A DNA stretch of 20,984 nucleotides from Lachnospiraceae bacterium (GTDB lineage: Bacteria; Bacillota_A; Clostridia; Lachnospirales; Lachnospiraceae), in the NCBI GenBank assembly GCA_017634255.1, contig JAGBNT010000039.1:1-20984 (forward strand). Direction: 5' to 3'. The position numbers were made by a program, and so were the translations under genes. The notes under the pieces were generated by a model. It worked only from the letters and a program-made list of their open reading frames with translations. It searched no databases and was not told where the DNA came from. Below, in pieces: positions 1-7,024 of the stretch. Each line of letters opens with the position of its first letter. The stretch's first letter is position 1.

Positions 1-1
1 T

Positions 2-373
2 ATCCGTAAGGGCATGGGTACGGACGTTTTAAAGGATCTGGTTGAGGTGCAGGGGAAGAAGTACGACACCTGCGTCGCGATTGGTCCCATGATAATGATG
101 AAGTTTGTCTGCAAGCTGACAGAGCAGTTAGGCATACCCACGATAGTTTCGATGAATCCCATAATGGTCGACGGTACCGGGATGTGCGGAGCATGCAGGC
201 TCATGGTTGGAGGAGAGGTTAAATTCGCCTGTGTGGACGGACCGGAATTTGACGGCTTCAAGGTGGATTTTGACCAGGCTATGAAGAGAATGGCGCTTTA
301 TAAGACCGACGAGGGCAGGGCTATGCTTGCACGGGAGGAAGGCGCTACCCATAAGGGTGCGCATTGCGATTGA
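2..373 (+). CDS. nfnA: NfnA-type ferredoxin-NADP+ reductase subunit alpha (5' partial)
   Basis: This is the C-terminal ~123 residues of a sulfide dehydrogenase/dihydroorotate dehydrogenase-like FAD/NAD-binding protein; family members are about 280 residues, so the FAD domain lies upstream of the window. The frame is open to the first base, so the in-frame ATG at 14 is internal. Visible are the end of the NAD-binding domain (IGPMIMMKFV) and the [2Fe-2S] loop: Asp, then MCGAC about five residues later, then another Cys (FACVDG) eleven residues on. This matches a D-x4-C-x2-C-x11-C pattern, with Asp where PyrK-type proteins have the first Cys. In NfnAB, NfnA binds NAD(H) and passes electrons from the NfnB flavin. 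The next gene, 12 bases downstream, is the NfnB partner, which supports the assignment. A generic 'GltA small-subunit-like' label is the alternative. Confidence 0.85.
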   Translation: MRKGMGTDVLKDLVEVQGKKYDTCVAIGPMIMMKFVCKLTEQLGIPTIVSMNPIMVDGTGMCGACRLMVGGEVKFACVDGPEFDGFKVDFDQAMKRMALYKTDEGRAMLAREEGATHKGAHCD

Positions 374-379
374 AAGGAG
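374..379 (+). promoter_or_regulatory. Ribosome binding site of nfnB
   Basis: AAGGAG starts directly after the nfnA stop codon and lies six bases before the ATG at 386. This strong Shine-Dalgarno match fixes the nfnB start. Confidence 0.75.
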
Positions 380-385
380 AAAGAG

Positions 386-1777
386 ATGGCTGTAGATATG
401 ATGAAACGTGTTCCGGTAAGGGAGCAGGAACCCGAGGTACGCGCTAAAAATTTTGATGAGGTATGTCTGGGCTACAATAAAGAAGAGGCGATGGAGGAGG
501 CGACACGCTGCTTAAACTGTAAGAATCCCCGCTGTGTAGAGGGTTGCCCGGTATCCATAAACATTCCTGCCTTTATAAGCGAGGTTAAGGACGGAAACTT
601 TGAGGAGGCTGCAAAGATCATTGCCAAGTCCAGCGCCCTTCCGGCTGTATGCGGAAGAGTCTGCCCCCAGGAGAGCCAGTGCGAGGGAGTCTGTGTGCGC
701 GGCATAAAGGGAGACAGCGTATCCATAGGAAAACTGGAAAGATTTGTGGCGGACTGGGCAAGGGAGAACAATATAAAGCCCACCGTGGATGTGCCTAAAA
801 AAGGGAAGAAGGTAGCTGTGATCGGCTCAGGTCCTTCGGGTCTTACCTGCGCCGGAGACCTCGCAAAGATGGGCTATGACGTAACGATCTTTGAGGCTCT
901 CCATAAGGCAGGAGGAGTTCTGGTATACGGAATACCCGAGTTCCGTCTTCCCAAGGATAAGGTTGTTGAGCCCGAGGTAGAAAATGTAAGAGCTCTGGGA
1001 GTAAAGATAGAGACCGATGTAGTTATCGGAAAATCGGTGAAGATAGACGAGCTTATGGAAAAGGAGGGCTTTGATGCGGTTTATATCGCATCGGGAGCAG
1101 GACTTCCCCGCTTTATGAACATCCCCGGCGAGCAGGCTCTGGGCGTATATTCAGCCAATGAGTTCCTTACCAGAAATAACCTTATGAAGGCATATAGGGA
1201 TGATTATGATACCCCTATCGCAAGGGGAAAGAAGGTGGTCGTTGTAGGCGGCGGAAACGTTGCGATGGATGCGGCGCGTACCGCTTTAAGACTCGGAGGG
1301 GAAGTGCATATCGTATACAGGCGTTCAGAGGCGGAGCTTCCCGCCAGAGCAGAGGAGGTTCACCACGCAAAGGAGGAGGGCATAATCTTTGACCTCCTTA
1401 CCAATCCGGTTGAGATATTAGAGGACGAGAACGGCTGGGTAAAGGGTATAAGGGTTATCAAGATGGAGCTCGGAGAGCCCGATGAGTCGGGAAGACGCTC
1501 TCCGGTCGAGATAAAGGGCTCCGAGTATGAGATAGAGTGCGATACCGTAATAATGTCTCTCGGAACCAGTCCTAATCCCCTTATATCTTCAACTACAAAG
1601 GGACTTGAGACCAACAGGAGAAAGTGCATAGTTGCAAACGAGGAAAACGGCGCGACCTCCAAGGACGGTGTATATGCCGGCGGAGACGCTGTTACAGGAG
1701 CTGCCACTGTAATACTTGCAATGGGAGCCGGAAAGGCTGCTGCAAAGGGGATAGACGAATACCTGTCCGGAAAGTGA
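386..1777 (+). CDS. nfnB: NfnB / GltA-type NADPH-dependent oxidoreductase subunit
   Basis: A 463-residue cytoplasmic iron-sulfur flavoprotein of the glutamate-synthase small-subunit family. The N-terminal ferredoxin-like domain carries two cysteine groups, C42/C45/C50/C54 and C89/C93/C99/C103, suited to two [4Fe-4S] clusters. An FAD-binding GSGPSG follows at 147-152, and an NADP-binding GGGNVA at 288-293 lies within the second Rossmann fold. The C-terminal YAGGDAVTGAATVI motif is the usual FAD-contact segment. Length matches full-length family members. The same family includes GltB-associated glutamate synthase subunits, and databases often name it gltA. Here it follows an NfnA-like gene and no glutamate synthase large subunit is nearby. 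The better inference is therefore the NfnAB complex, which couples NADPH to NADH and reduced ferredoxin by flavin-based electron bifurcation. Confidence 0.88.
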   Translation: MAVDMMKRVPVREQEPEVRAKNFDEVCLGYNKEEAMEEATRCLNCKNPRCVEGCPVSINIPAFISEVKDGNFEEAAKIIAKSSALPAVCGRVCPQESQCEGVCVRGIKGDSVSIGKLERFVADWARENNIKPTVDVPKKGKKVAVIGSGPSGLTCAGDLAKMGYDVTIFEALHKAGGVLVYGIPEFRLPKDKVVEPEVENVRALGVKIETDVVIGKSVKIDELMEKEGFDAVYIASGAGLPRFMNIPGEQALGVYSANEFLTRNNLMKAYRDDYDTPIARGKKVVVVGGGNVAMDAARTALRLGGEVHIVYRRSEAELPARAEEVHHAKEEGIIFDLLTNPVEILEDENGWVKGIRVIKMELGEPDESGRRSPVEIKGSEYEIECDTVIMSLGTSPNPLISSTTKGLETNRRKCIVANEENGATSKDGVYAGGDAVTGAATVILAMGAGKAAAKGIDEYLSGK

Positions 1778-1781
1778 TATT

Positions 1782-1786
1782 GGAGG
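1782..1786 (+). promoter_or_regulatory. Ribosome binding site of the zinc-ribbon membrane gene
   Basis: GGAGG sits seven bases before the ATG at 1794 and four bases after the nfnB stop. It is a full consensus site and supports this small unrecognised gene as really translated. Confidence 0.7.
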
Positions 1787-1793
1787 ATAAGCT

Positions 1794-2537
1794 ATGTGGT
1801 GTCCCAAGTGCAAAAGAGAATACAGGGAAGGCTTTACTGAATGTGCTTACTGCCATGTGTCACTGGTGGAGGAGGAGCCCGCTGACACTGAGGATGAGCC
1901 GGATAATCGAAGCGTAGATATTTCGGAAGCTGATAGAGAGGCTCTCGCCCAAGAGCTTGCCAATGATCCGGAGCTTAATAAGGCTTTGAGCGAGGAGACG
2001 GATGCAGCGGAAAATGAGGCGCGAAAGAGAAGCTTGCGTTTCAGGACAGCCACGGAGAGGGCAAACGACATGAAAACCTCCGGAATGACTCTTTCAGTGC
2101 TGGGTGTGCTTGGACTCATAGTTATAATCCTTATTTTTACAGGAGTCATAAAGCTAAATCTAACCGGTGTGGGAGCCTATATTTCCTATGCCACCATGTT
2201 CGTCCTCTTTGCGCTGTTTACCGTGATCGGTATAAGGTCGTTAACAAAGGTTAAACCCCTTATGGAGGAGGCGCAGAGGGAAGAGGGCAAGATCAAGGAG
2301 ATCGAAGGCTGGTTTTTAAAGGAATATGATAAGGATAAGATAGATAAGGCTGTCGGTACGAAGGAAGAGAATGACTTTGACGATGTCTATTACGGCAGGG
2401 TGGAGTTTATGCGTGATAAGATAAACTCCCGTTTCATAGAGCTCGATCCGTTGTTTTTGGATTATATAATTGAAGGACTTTATCAAAAGCTCTTTGATGA
2501 GAATGAAGATAATGAGGAAAACAGGGACGAAGCTTGA
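1794..2537 (+). CDS. Zinc-ribbon two-helix membrane protein of unknown function
   Basis: I do not recognise a named family. The 247-residue product opens with a zinc-ribbon: C3-x2-C6 and C17-x2-C20, spaced like the zinc-ribbon caps found on many Firmicutes membrane proteins. An acidic, Glu/Asp-rich low-complexity stretch follows (about residues 25-75). Two hydrophobic helices lie at about 96-117 and 126-147, separated by a short polar loop (KLNLTG). The last ~100 residues are charged, with many Lys and Glu, and probably cytoplasmic. There is no signal peptide, so both ends are likely inside the cell. A strong RBS precedes it, and its TGA overlaps the TTG start of rlmH by four bases, so expression is coupled to a ribosome-modification gene. 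Function cannot be stated; the zinc-ribbon assignment is by cysteine spacing only. Confidence 0.75.
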   Translation: MWCPKCKREYREGFTECAYCHVSLVEEEPADTEDEPDNRSVDISEADREALAQELANDPELNKALSEETDAAENEARKRSLRFRTATERANDMKTSGMTLSVLGVLGLIVIILIFTGVIKLNLTGVGAYISYATMFVLFALFTVIGIRSLTKVKPLMEEAQREEGKIKEIEGWFLKEYDKDKIDKAVGTKEENDFDDVYYGRVEFMRDKINSRFIELDPLFLDYIIEGLYQKLFDENEDNEENRDEA

Positions 2538-2977
2538 ATATCAACATTGTCTGTGCCGGAAAATTAAAGGAAGCTTATTTAAGGGACGCGGCAGCTGAAT
2601 ATGTAAAAAGGCTGTCGCGTTATTGCAGGATACGGATAACCGAGGTGGAGGACGGACCGGATATGCACGCCGAGGCTGAAAGGATCCTAAAAAAGCTAAA
2701 TCCCTCCTCATATATTATAACTCTTGAGATCATGGGAACAGAGGTGTCCAGCGAAGAGCTATCGGATAAGCTCAAAAAGCTGGGTGTTAATGGAATAAGC
2801 GACATCACCTTTATCATCGGGGGCTCGGACGGGCTGGATAACAGGATTATCAGCCTGGCGAGGGAGCATATAAGCTTTTCAAGGCTCACCTTTACCCACC
2901 AGATAATGAGGGTGCTGCTTTTGGAGCAGATATACAGGAGTTTTAAGATAATGAGCGGAGAACCGTACCATAAATAG
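2534..2977 (+). CDS. rlmH: 23S rRNA (pseudouridine1915-N3)-methyltransferase RlmH
   Basis: A SPOUT-class methyltransferase that uses S-adenosylmethionine to methylate N3 of pseudouridine 1915 in helix 69 of 23S rRNA, acting on assembled 70S ribosomes. The N-terminus (NINIVCAGKLKEAY) and the knot region with IIGGSDGL (SAM-binding loop) are diagnostic. So are the following FSRLTFTHQIMRVLLLEQ and the C-terminal SGEPYHK. The start is a TTG at 2534 inside the previous gene's stop (TTGA overlap), preceded by AGGGA at 2523-2527. It is preferred because the translated N-terminus then aligns with known RlmH from its first residue, and no ATG exists there. At 147 residues it is slightly shorter than the usual ~155-160, the difference lying in the loop around residues 40-50. 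Confidence 0.95.
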   Translation: MNINIVCAGKLKEAYLRDAAAEYVKRLSRYCRIRITEVEDGPDMHAEAERILKKLNPSSYIITLEIMGTEVSSEELSDKLKKLGVNGISDITFIIGGSDGLDNRIISLAREHISFSRLTFTHQIMRVLLLEQIYRSFKIMSGEPYHK

Positions 2978-2995
2978 CAGCAGGGGACATAGAGC

Positions 2996-4300
2996 ATGAG
3001 AATGTATGAGCTTATTGAAAAGAAAAGAAACGGCGGTGCACTTACCGACAAGGAGATAGCCTTCATGATAGAGGGCTATACAAAGGGAAACCTTCCTGAT
3101 TACCAGATGTCTGCAATGCTGATGGCAATATATTTTAAGGGGATGACGGAGGAGGAAACCGCCTGCCTTACTAAGTGCATGGCACAAAGCGGGGAGCTTT
3201 TGGATCTTTCTGAGATAAAGGACATTAAGGTCGATAAGCACTCCACCGGAGGAGTCGGAGACAAGACGAGCATTGCACTGGTTCCGCTGATGGCAGCCTG
3301 CGGTCTCAACGTCGCCAAGATGAGCGGAAGGGGTCTGGGCTTTACCGGAGGGACAATAGACAAGCTGGAGAGCATTCCCTCCTTTACCACGGATATAGAT
3401 AACCGCACCTTTATAAATAACGTTAAAACAATCGGAGCCGCCATAATGAGCCAGACGGAGGATTTATGCCCGGCGGATAAAAAGCTCTACGCCTTAAGAG
3501 ACGTTACAGCTACGATTGAAAGTATGCCCCTTATTGCCTCGAGCATTATGAGCAAGAAGATAGCCGCCGGAGCGGATGCGATAGTGCTGGAGGTTATGAG
3601 CGGAAGCGGAGCCTTCATGAAAAACGACGAGGACGCAAGAGAGCTTTCCGAGATCATGGTCCGCATAGGACGGCTCGCAGGAAGGAAGTGCGTCGCCGTT
3701 ATAACCGAGATGAATGAACCGCTGGGCTGTGCGGTCGGCAATTCGCTGGAGTTAATAGAGGCGATAGAGACCTTAAAGGGGCGCGGCAACGCAGAGCTTA
3801 TGACGGTTTTAAGGACTCTCGGTTCCCAGATGTTGCTTTTGGGAGAGAAGGTTGAAAGCGAAGCCGAGGGCGAGGTGCTTATAGATGAGGTTATAGCCAA
3901 TGGAAAGGCCGTTGAAAAGCTAAGGGAGCTAGTTGGCGCACAGGGAGGGGATCCCCATGCGGTGGAAGATTATACCCTGCTTCCGAAGGCATCCATTGTG
4001 GAACAGATAGAGAGCCCCGTCGAGGGCTATATCGAGTCTGTCAGGTGTGACGAGATAGGAATGTGCGTGCATACCCTTGGCGGAGGAAGAAGCGTCAAGG
4101 ATGAGCCGGTGGATCTTTCAGTCGGGCTTATGATAAATAAAAAGGTGGGAGATTTCGTACATAAGGGAGAGTCTCTTGCCGAGATACACGGAAATTCCGC
4201 TGAGAAAATACAGGAGGCGAAGGACAGGTTCCTTAAGGCCTACAGCTTTTCGCAGGCAAAAGTGGAGCACTTAAAGCTTATACACGGGATCATCAGATGA
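2996..4300 (+). CDS. pdp: Pyrimidine-nucleoside phosphorylase
   Basis: Cytoplasmic salvage enzyme that splits (deoxy)uridine and thymidine with phosphate into the base and (deoxy)ribose 1-phosphate. The 434-residue length and N-terminus (MRMYELIEKK) match Bacillus Pdp. The phosphate-binding KHSTGGVGDK is at 81-90. The base-binding residues corresponding to R168, S183 and K187 are present in LRDVT and SSIMSKK. The C-terminal pyrimidine phosphorylase domain, ending near KLIHGIIR, is complete. Two positions differ from well-studied members as I recall them: GRGLGF where GRGLGH is usual, and LEVMSGSG where LDVK(T/V)G is usual. AGGGG at 2982-2986 serves as RBS. The TGA overlaps the phoH ATG by four bases. 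Thymidine phosphorylase (DeoA) is the closest alternative name; the Bacillus-like sequence favours the broader-specificity Pdp. Confidence 0.92.
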   Translation: MRMYELIEKKRNGGALTDKEIAFMIEGYTKGNLPDYQMSAMLMAIYFKGMTEEETACLTKCMAQSGELLDLSEIKDIKVDKHSTGGVGDKTSIALVPLMAACGLNVAKMSGRGLGFTGGTIDKLESIPSFTTDIDNRTFINNVKTIGAAIMSQTEDLCPADKKLYALRDVTATIESMPLIASSIMSKKIAAGADAIVLEVMSGSGAFMKNDEDARELSEIMVRIGRLAGRKCVAVITEMNEPLGCAVGNSLELIEAIETLKGRGNAELMTVLRTLGSQMLLLGEKVESEAEGEVLIDEVIANGKAVEKLRELVGAQGGDPHAVEDYTLLPKASIVEQIESPVEGYIESVRCDEIGMCVHTLGGGRSVKDEPVDLSVGLMINKKVGDFVHKGESLAEIHGNSAEKIQEAKDRFLKAYSFSQAKVEHLKLIHGIIR

Positions 4301-5313
4301 TGAACGGCTACAGCGCTGAACTGACGGATCTTAGCGCTTCACACCTTGTAAATGTTTTCGGTCAGTTCGATGTGTTTTTAAAGAAGATCGAGCGGGAGCT
4401 CGGAGTAGAGATGACTTTCAGGGCTGACAAGCTTAAGATAAGCGCAGCTAAGAGGGAGAGCCTTTCCGCCGCCTCGGATGTGGTTAATGAGCTTATGCAG
4501 CTTTCGCTAAAGGGCAATGTTATAGATGAGCAGAATGTGAACTATGCCATTTCCCTTGCAAGGGAAAAAAGGATAGAGCTTATGGAAGAGATAGACCGCG
4601 ATATAATCTGCCACACCATACAGGGAAGGAGCGTTAAGCCGAAAACCGCAGGGCAGAAGGAATATGTGGATGCCATCAGGGACAATATGATAGTTTTCGG
4701 CATAGGACCGGCGGGAACCGGCAAGACCTTTCTCGGAATGGCTATGGCGATAACGGCGTTTAAAAACGAGGAGGTCAGCCGCATCATACTTACGAGACCC
4801 GCCATTGAAGCCGGCGAGAAGCTCGGCTTCCTCCCCGGAGACCTGCAGAGCAAGGTAGACCCCTATTTAAGACCGCTCTACGATGCCCTGTACCAGATAA
4901 TGGGTCCCGAGAGCTTCCAGAAAAACATGGAAAAGGGTCTGGTGGAGGTGGCTCCCCTGGCTTACATGAGGGGAAGGACTTTGGATAATGCCTATATCAT
5001 CCTAGATGAAGCGCAAAATACTACTCCGGCGCAGATGAAGATGTTCCTGACCAGGATAGGCTTCGGCTCAAAGGTCGTAGTCACCGGAGACAAGACGCAA
5101 AAGGATCTCGCGGCAGGCGTGGTATCTGGACTGGATACCGCCGAGAGGGTATTAAAGGGAATAGAGGGGATCTCGTTTAATTATCTGTCGAGTCAGGATG
5201 TGGTAAGGCATCCTTTGGTACAAAAGATTGTAAAAGCTTACGAGGATTATGAGGTAAGGTCAAAGAAACGTGAAACAAAAGGCAGCAGGGAAAAAAAAGG
5301 AAGGGCACATTAA
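4297..5313 (+). CDS. phoH: PhoH-like P-loop ATPase
   Basis: A 338-residue cytoplasmic PhoH/YbeZ-family protein. The N-terminal ~110 residues include a KH-like nucleic-acid-binding region, followed by a P-loop NTPase. The Walker A motif GPAGTGKT is at 137-144 and the Walker B-type LDEAQN at 236-241, with the conserved ILTRPA and GFLPGDLQ segments between them and VTGD after. The family is linked to RNA metabolism and acts with the YbeY endoribonuclease, whose gene lies two genes downstream; the exact reaction is not established. Start ATG 4297 overlaps the pdp stop (ATGATGA), so translation is coupled. The last ~12 codons (basic, lysine-rich) overlap the next gene by 44 bases, a long overlap that suggests tight co-expression. 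Confidence 0.93.
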   Translation: MMNGYSAELTDLSASHLVNVFGQFDVFLKKIERELGVEMTFRADKLKISAAKRESLSAASDVVNELMQLSLKGNVIDEQNVNYAISLAREKRIELMEEIDRDIICHTIQGRSVKPKTAGQKEYVDAIRDNMIVFGIGPAGTGKTFLGMAMAITAFKNEEVSRIILTRPAIEAGEKLGFLPGDLQSKVDPYLRPLYDALYQIMGPESFQKNMEKGLVEVAPLAYMRGRTLDNAYIILDEAQNTTPAQMKMFLTRIGFGSKVVVTGDKTQKDLAAGVVSGLDTAERVLKGIEGISFNYLSSQDVVRHPLVQKIVKAYEDYEVRSKKRETKGSREKKGRAH

Positions 5314-6511
5314 GATAGCCGCGAATAAGGAGGCTTTGCCTGTTAAGATCTATGTCTTTACCGTCCTGCAGCTTCTGCTGCCTGCGGTTCTGACATTTTT
5401 ATCCGTGTTCTTAAGGGATTCCTTAAGCCGCTATGCTTTTTACAGCGCGGGATTTATATTGATAATATCCTGCTTTGCGGCTTTGGTCTTTATAAATGAA
5501 TATCCGTCATTTCCGTATAATAACGGGGCTCATCCCGTAAGGAATTGCATTATCTTTATCAGTCTTTGCATTATAAGCCTGAGCGTGACGATGCTGCCGG
5601 AATTTGTCGTACCTCTGTCTTCGCTTGGCTTTCTATTTATGATCCTGACCTCGGTTAAGACCGGGATCGCTTATTCAGTGCTGTTTAGCGCCATGGCGAT
5701 GTGCGCGGCCGGTGAGAACAGCTATTTCTTTATATATTATTTTCTGGGTACCCTTATCCTTTGCTTTATGTACATGCGAAAGGAGGATTATAACCGTATC
5801 CTGTTTCCCCTTCTCGCCTTCGCCGTGTATAAGGCGGCTATGTTTACGGTAATCTGTTGCGTGCTGGAGAGTGCACTGGCTCCGGGTACTGTGATAGCGG
5901 CTGCCGGAGGCTTCATTCTGGAGCTTGTGATAGTGTCGGTCGGGCTTTACAGATTAAGGCAGGATGTAGTAAACAGGTCGGATGTAAGGATCGCGGCTGT
6001 CTGTGACCCGGAATATAAGCTCTTAAAGGAGCTTCGGGAGGAATCTAGGGATGAGTTTTTCCGCGCCGTACATACTGCCTACCTCTGCAAGAGCTGTGCC
6101 AAAAAGATAGGGGCTAACGAGATAAGAGCCAGGGCTTTGGGGTATTTTCACCGCATAGGGGTTTTAAGGGGCGACAATATGAACATTCCCCAGAAGACCT
6201 TAAGCATAGCGCTTGAGAACGGCTTTGAGGGTGAAATGATCACTCTTATAAGGGAATTTTGGGAGCTTTCAGGGGAGAAGCCCATATCCAGGGAGGCATC
6301 CGTAGCCATTATCTGCGACGATATCGTAGAAACGATAATGAGTATGTTTAAGGAGGAGGAAAGCGTCGATTACGGAGCGGTCATTACAAAGACCATGTTC
6401 CGGTATAAGCAGAACAGGCGCCTTAAGCTCTCGCTTCTTTCTTTGCAGGAATTGTCCGAGCTCGAAGCCTGCCTTAAGGGGGAAAAGCTTTATTATGACT
6501 TTCTACGTTGA
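5270..6511 (+). CDS. Shortened, probably inactive 7TM-HD (PgpH/YqfF-like) membrane protein
   Basis: Position between phoH and ybeY and the overall plan identify this as a relative of the YqfF/PgpH family, whose active members hydrolyse c-di-AMP. The 413 residues comprise a lysine-rich N-terminus, about eight hydrophobic helices (27-48, 55-75, 92-109, 112-127, 131-147, 152-169, 177-199, 205-225), then a cytoplasmic HD-like domain from about 240. Usual members are about 700 residues, with a large extracellular domain between helices 1 and 2; here that loop is only about six residues. The HD core is degenerate. The usual YHHS reads FFRA (263-266, by alignment from memory), and the diagnostic YYHDIGK reads YFHRIG (292-297), so H294 is followed by Arg, not Asp. 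A CDD-IVE segment near residue 360 retains the distal Asp. Start GTG 5270 is the first plausible one. Likely a pseudo-phosphodiesterase with a binding or scaffold role; this is inference. Confidence 0.75.
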   Translation: MKQKAAGKKKEGHIKIAANKEALPVKIYVFTVLQLLLPAVLTFLSVFLRDSLSRYAFYSAGFILIISCFAALVFINEYPSFPYNNGAHPVRNCIIFISLCIISLSVTMLPEFVVPLSSLGFLFMILTSVKTGIAYSVLFSAMAMCAAGENSYFFIYYFLGTLILCFMYMRKEDYNRILFPLLAFAVYKAAMFTVICCVLESALAPGTVIAAAGGFILELVIVSVGLYRLRQDVVNRSDVRIAAVCDPEYKLLKELREESRDEFFRAVHTAYLCKSCAKKIGANEIRARALGYFHRIGVLRGDNMNIPQKTLSIALENGFEGEMITLIREFWELSGEKPISREASVAIICDDIVETIMSMFKEEESVDYGAVITKTMFRYKQNRRLKLSLLSLQELSELEACLKGEKLYYDFLR

Positions 6512-6995
6512 GTGTGAAACTGATTTCACTTTGGAGGGCATAGATTATGAGGAGGTCTTAAGGCTCACTGCCACGGAGACCTTAAAAAACCTGGGCTGTC
6601 CCTTTGAGGCTTCGGTCAATCTGACGCTGACTGACAGCGAGGCTATCCACGAGATGAATAAAAGCTTCAGGAACGTGGATTCTCCGACGGATGTGCTCTC
6701 GTTTCCGATGCTGCAATTTTCAAGACCGGCGTATTTTTCGGAAATCAACAGGGACGATCCGGAGTGCTTTGACCCCGATACCGGGGAGCTTAACCTTGGG
6801 GATATCGTCATCAATCTGGAATATGCGGCTAAACAGGCTGCCGATTACGGGCACTCTCAAAGGCGAGAATTTGCTTTCCTTATTGTGCATAGTATGTTAC
6901 ACTTACTGGGGTTTGATCATGAGTCGGCTGCTGAGGAAAAGGAGATGTTTTCCAAGCAGGATGAGATTTTAAATAATTTAGGGATCACACGATGA
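6495..6995 (+). CDS. ybeY: Endoribonuclease YbeY (rRNA maturation factor)
   Basis: Zinc-dependent single-strand endoribonuclease needed for 16S rRNA 3' end maturation and 70S ribosome quality control. The 166-residue product ends with the signature HSMLHLLGFDH, giving the metal ligands H132, H136 and H142. Upstream segments typical of the family are NKSFRNVDSPTDVLSFP and LNLGDIVIN. Between them lies an insertion-like loop (around residues 75-95), common in clostridial homologues. The ATG at 6495 overlaps the end of the 7TM-HD gene by 17 bases; the nearest purine-rich block, AAGGGGGG at 6475-6482, is a little far (12 bases), so coupling probably matters. The stop overlaps a possible ten-codon ORF that leads to the next gene. 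Confidence 0.95.
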   Translation: MTFYVECETDFTLEGIDYEEVLRLTATETLKNLGCPFEASVNLTLTDSEAIHEMNKSFRNVDSPTDVLSFPMLQFSRPAYFSEINRDDPECFDPDTGELNLGDIVINLEYAAKQAADYGHSQRREFAFLIVHSMLHLLGFDHESAAEEKEMFSKQDEILNNLGITR

Positions 6996-7024
6996 ACCTT
7001 GATCGGAGGATTGATATTCTATGA
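6992..7024 (+). other. Possible ten-codon bridging ORF (leader or coupling element)
   Basis: ATG at 6992 overlaps the ybeY stop as ATGA. The frame reads MNLDRRIDIL and stops at TGA 7022-7024, which in turn overlaps the ATG of the lipoprotein gene as ATGA. The lipoprotein's own GGAGG (7005-7009) lies inside it, 11 bases before ATG 7021. This double coupling could let ybeY ribosomes be handed on, but such a short ORF can arise by chance and no protein function is claimed. Confidence 0.3.

Noticed and set aside
14..373. ATG at 14 as a true start of the first gene
   Set aside because: The frame is open to the window edge, and the product would lack the FAD domain every family member has. The gene is simply cut by the window.
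386..1777. Glutamate synthase small subunit as the function of the second gene
   Set aside because: The family fits, but the NfnA-like neighbour and the absence of a large subunit nearby make NfnB the better reading. It remains an alternative.
1624..1917. 97-codon forward ORF spanning the nfnB end and the start of the zinc-ribbon gene
   Set aside because: It is out of frame with two well-supported genes, has a basic low-quality composition and no RBS; it is a shadow frame.
2620..3241. Reverse-strand ORFs of 148 and 120 codons over rlmH and pdp
   Set aside because: Both forward genes are firmly identified here. The reverse frames lack family features and arise from the long open frames opposite.
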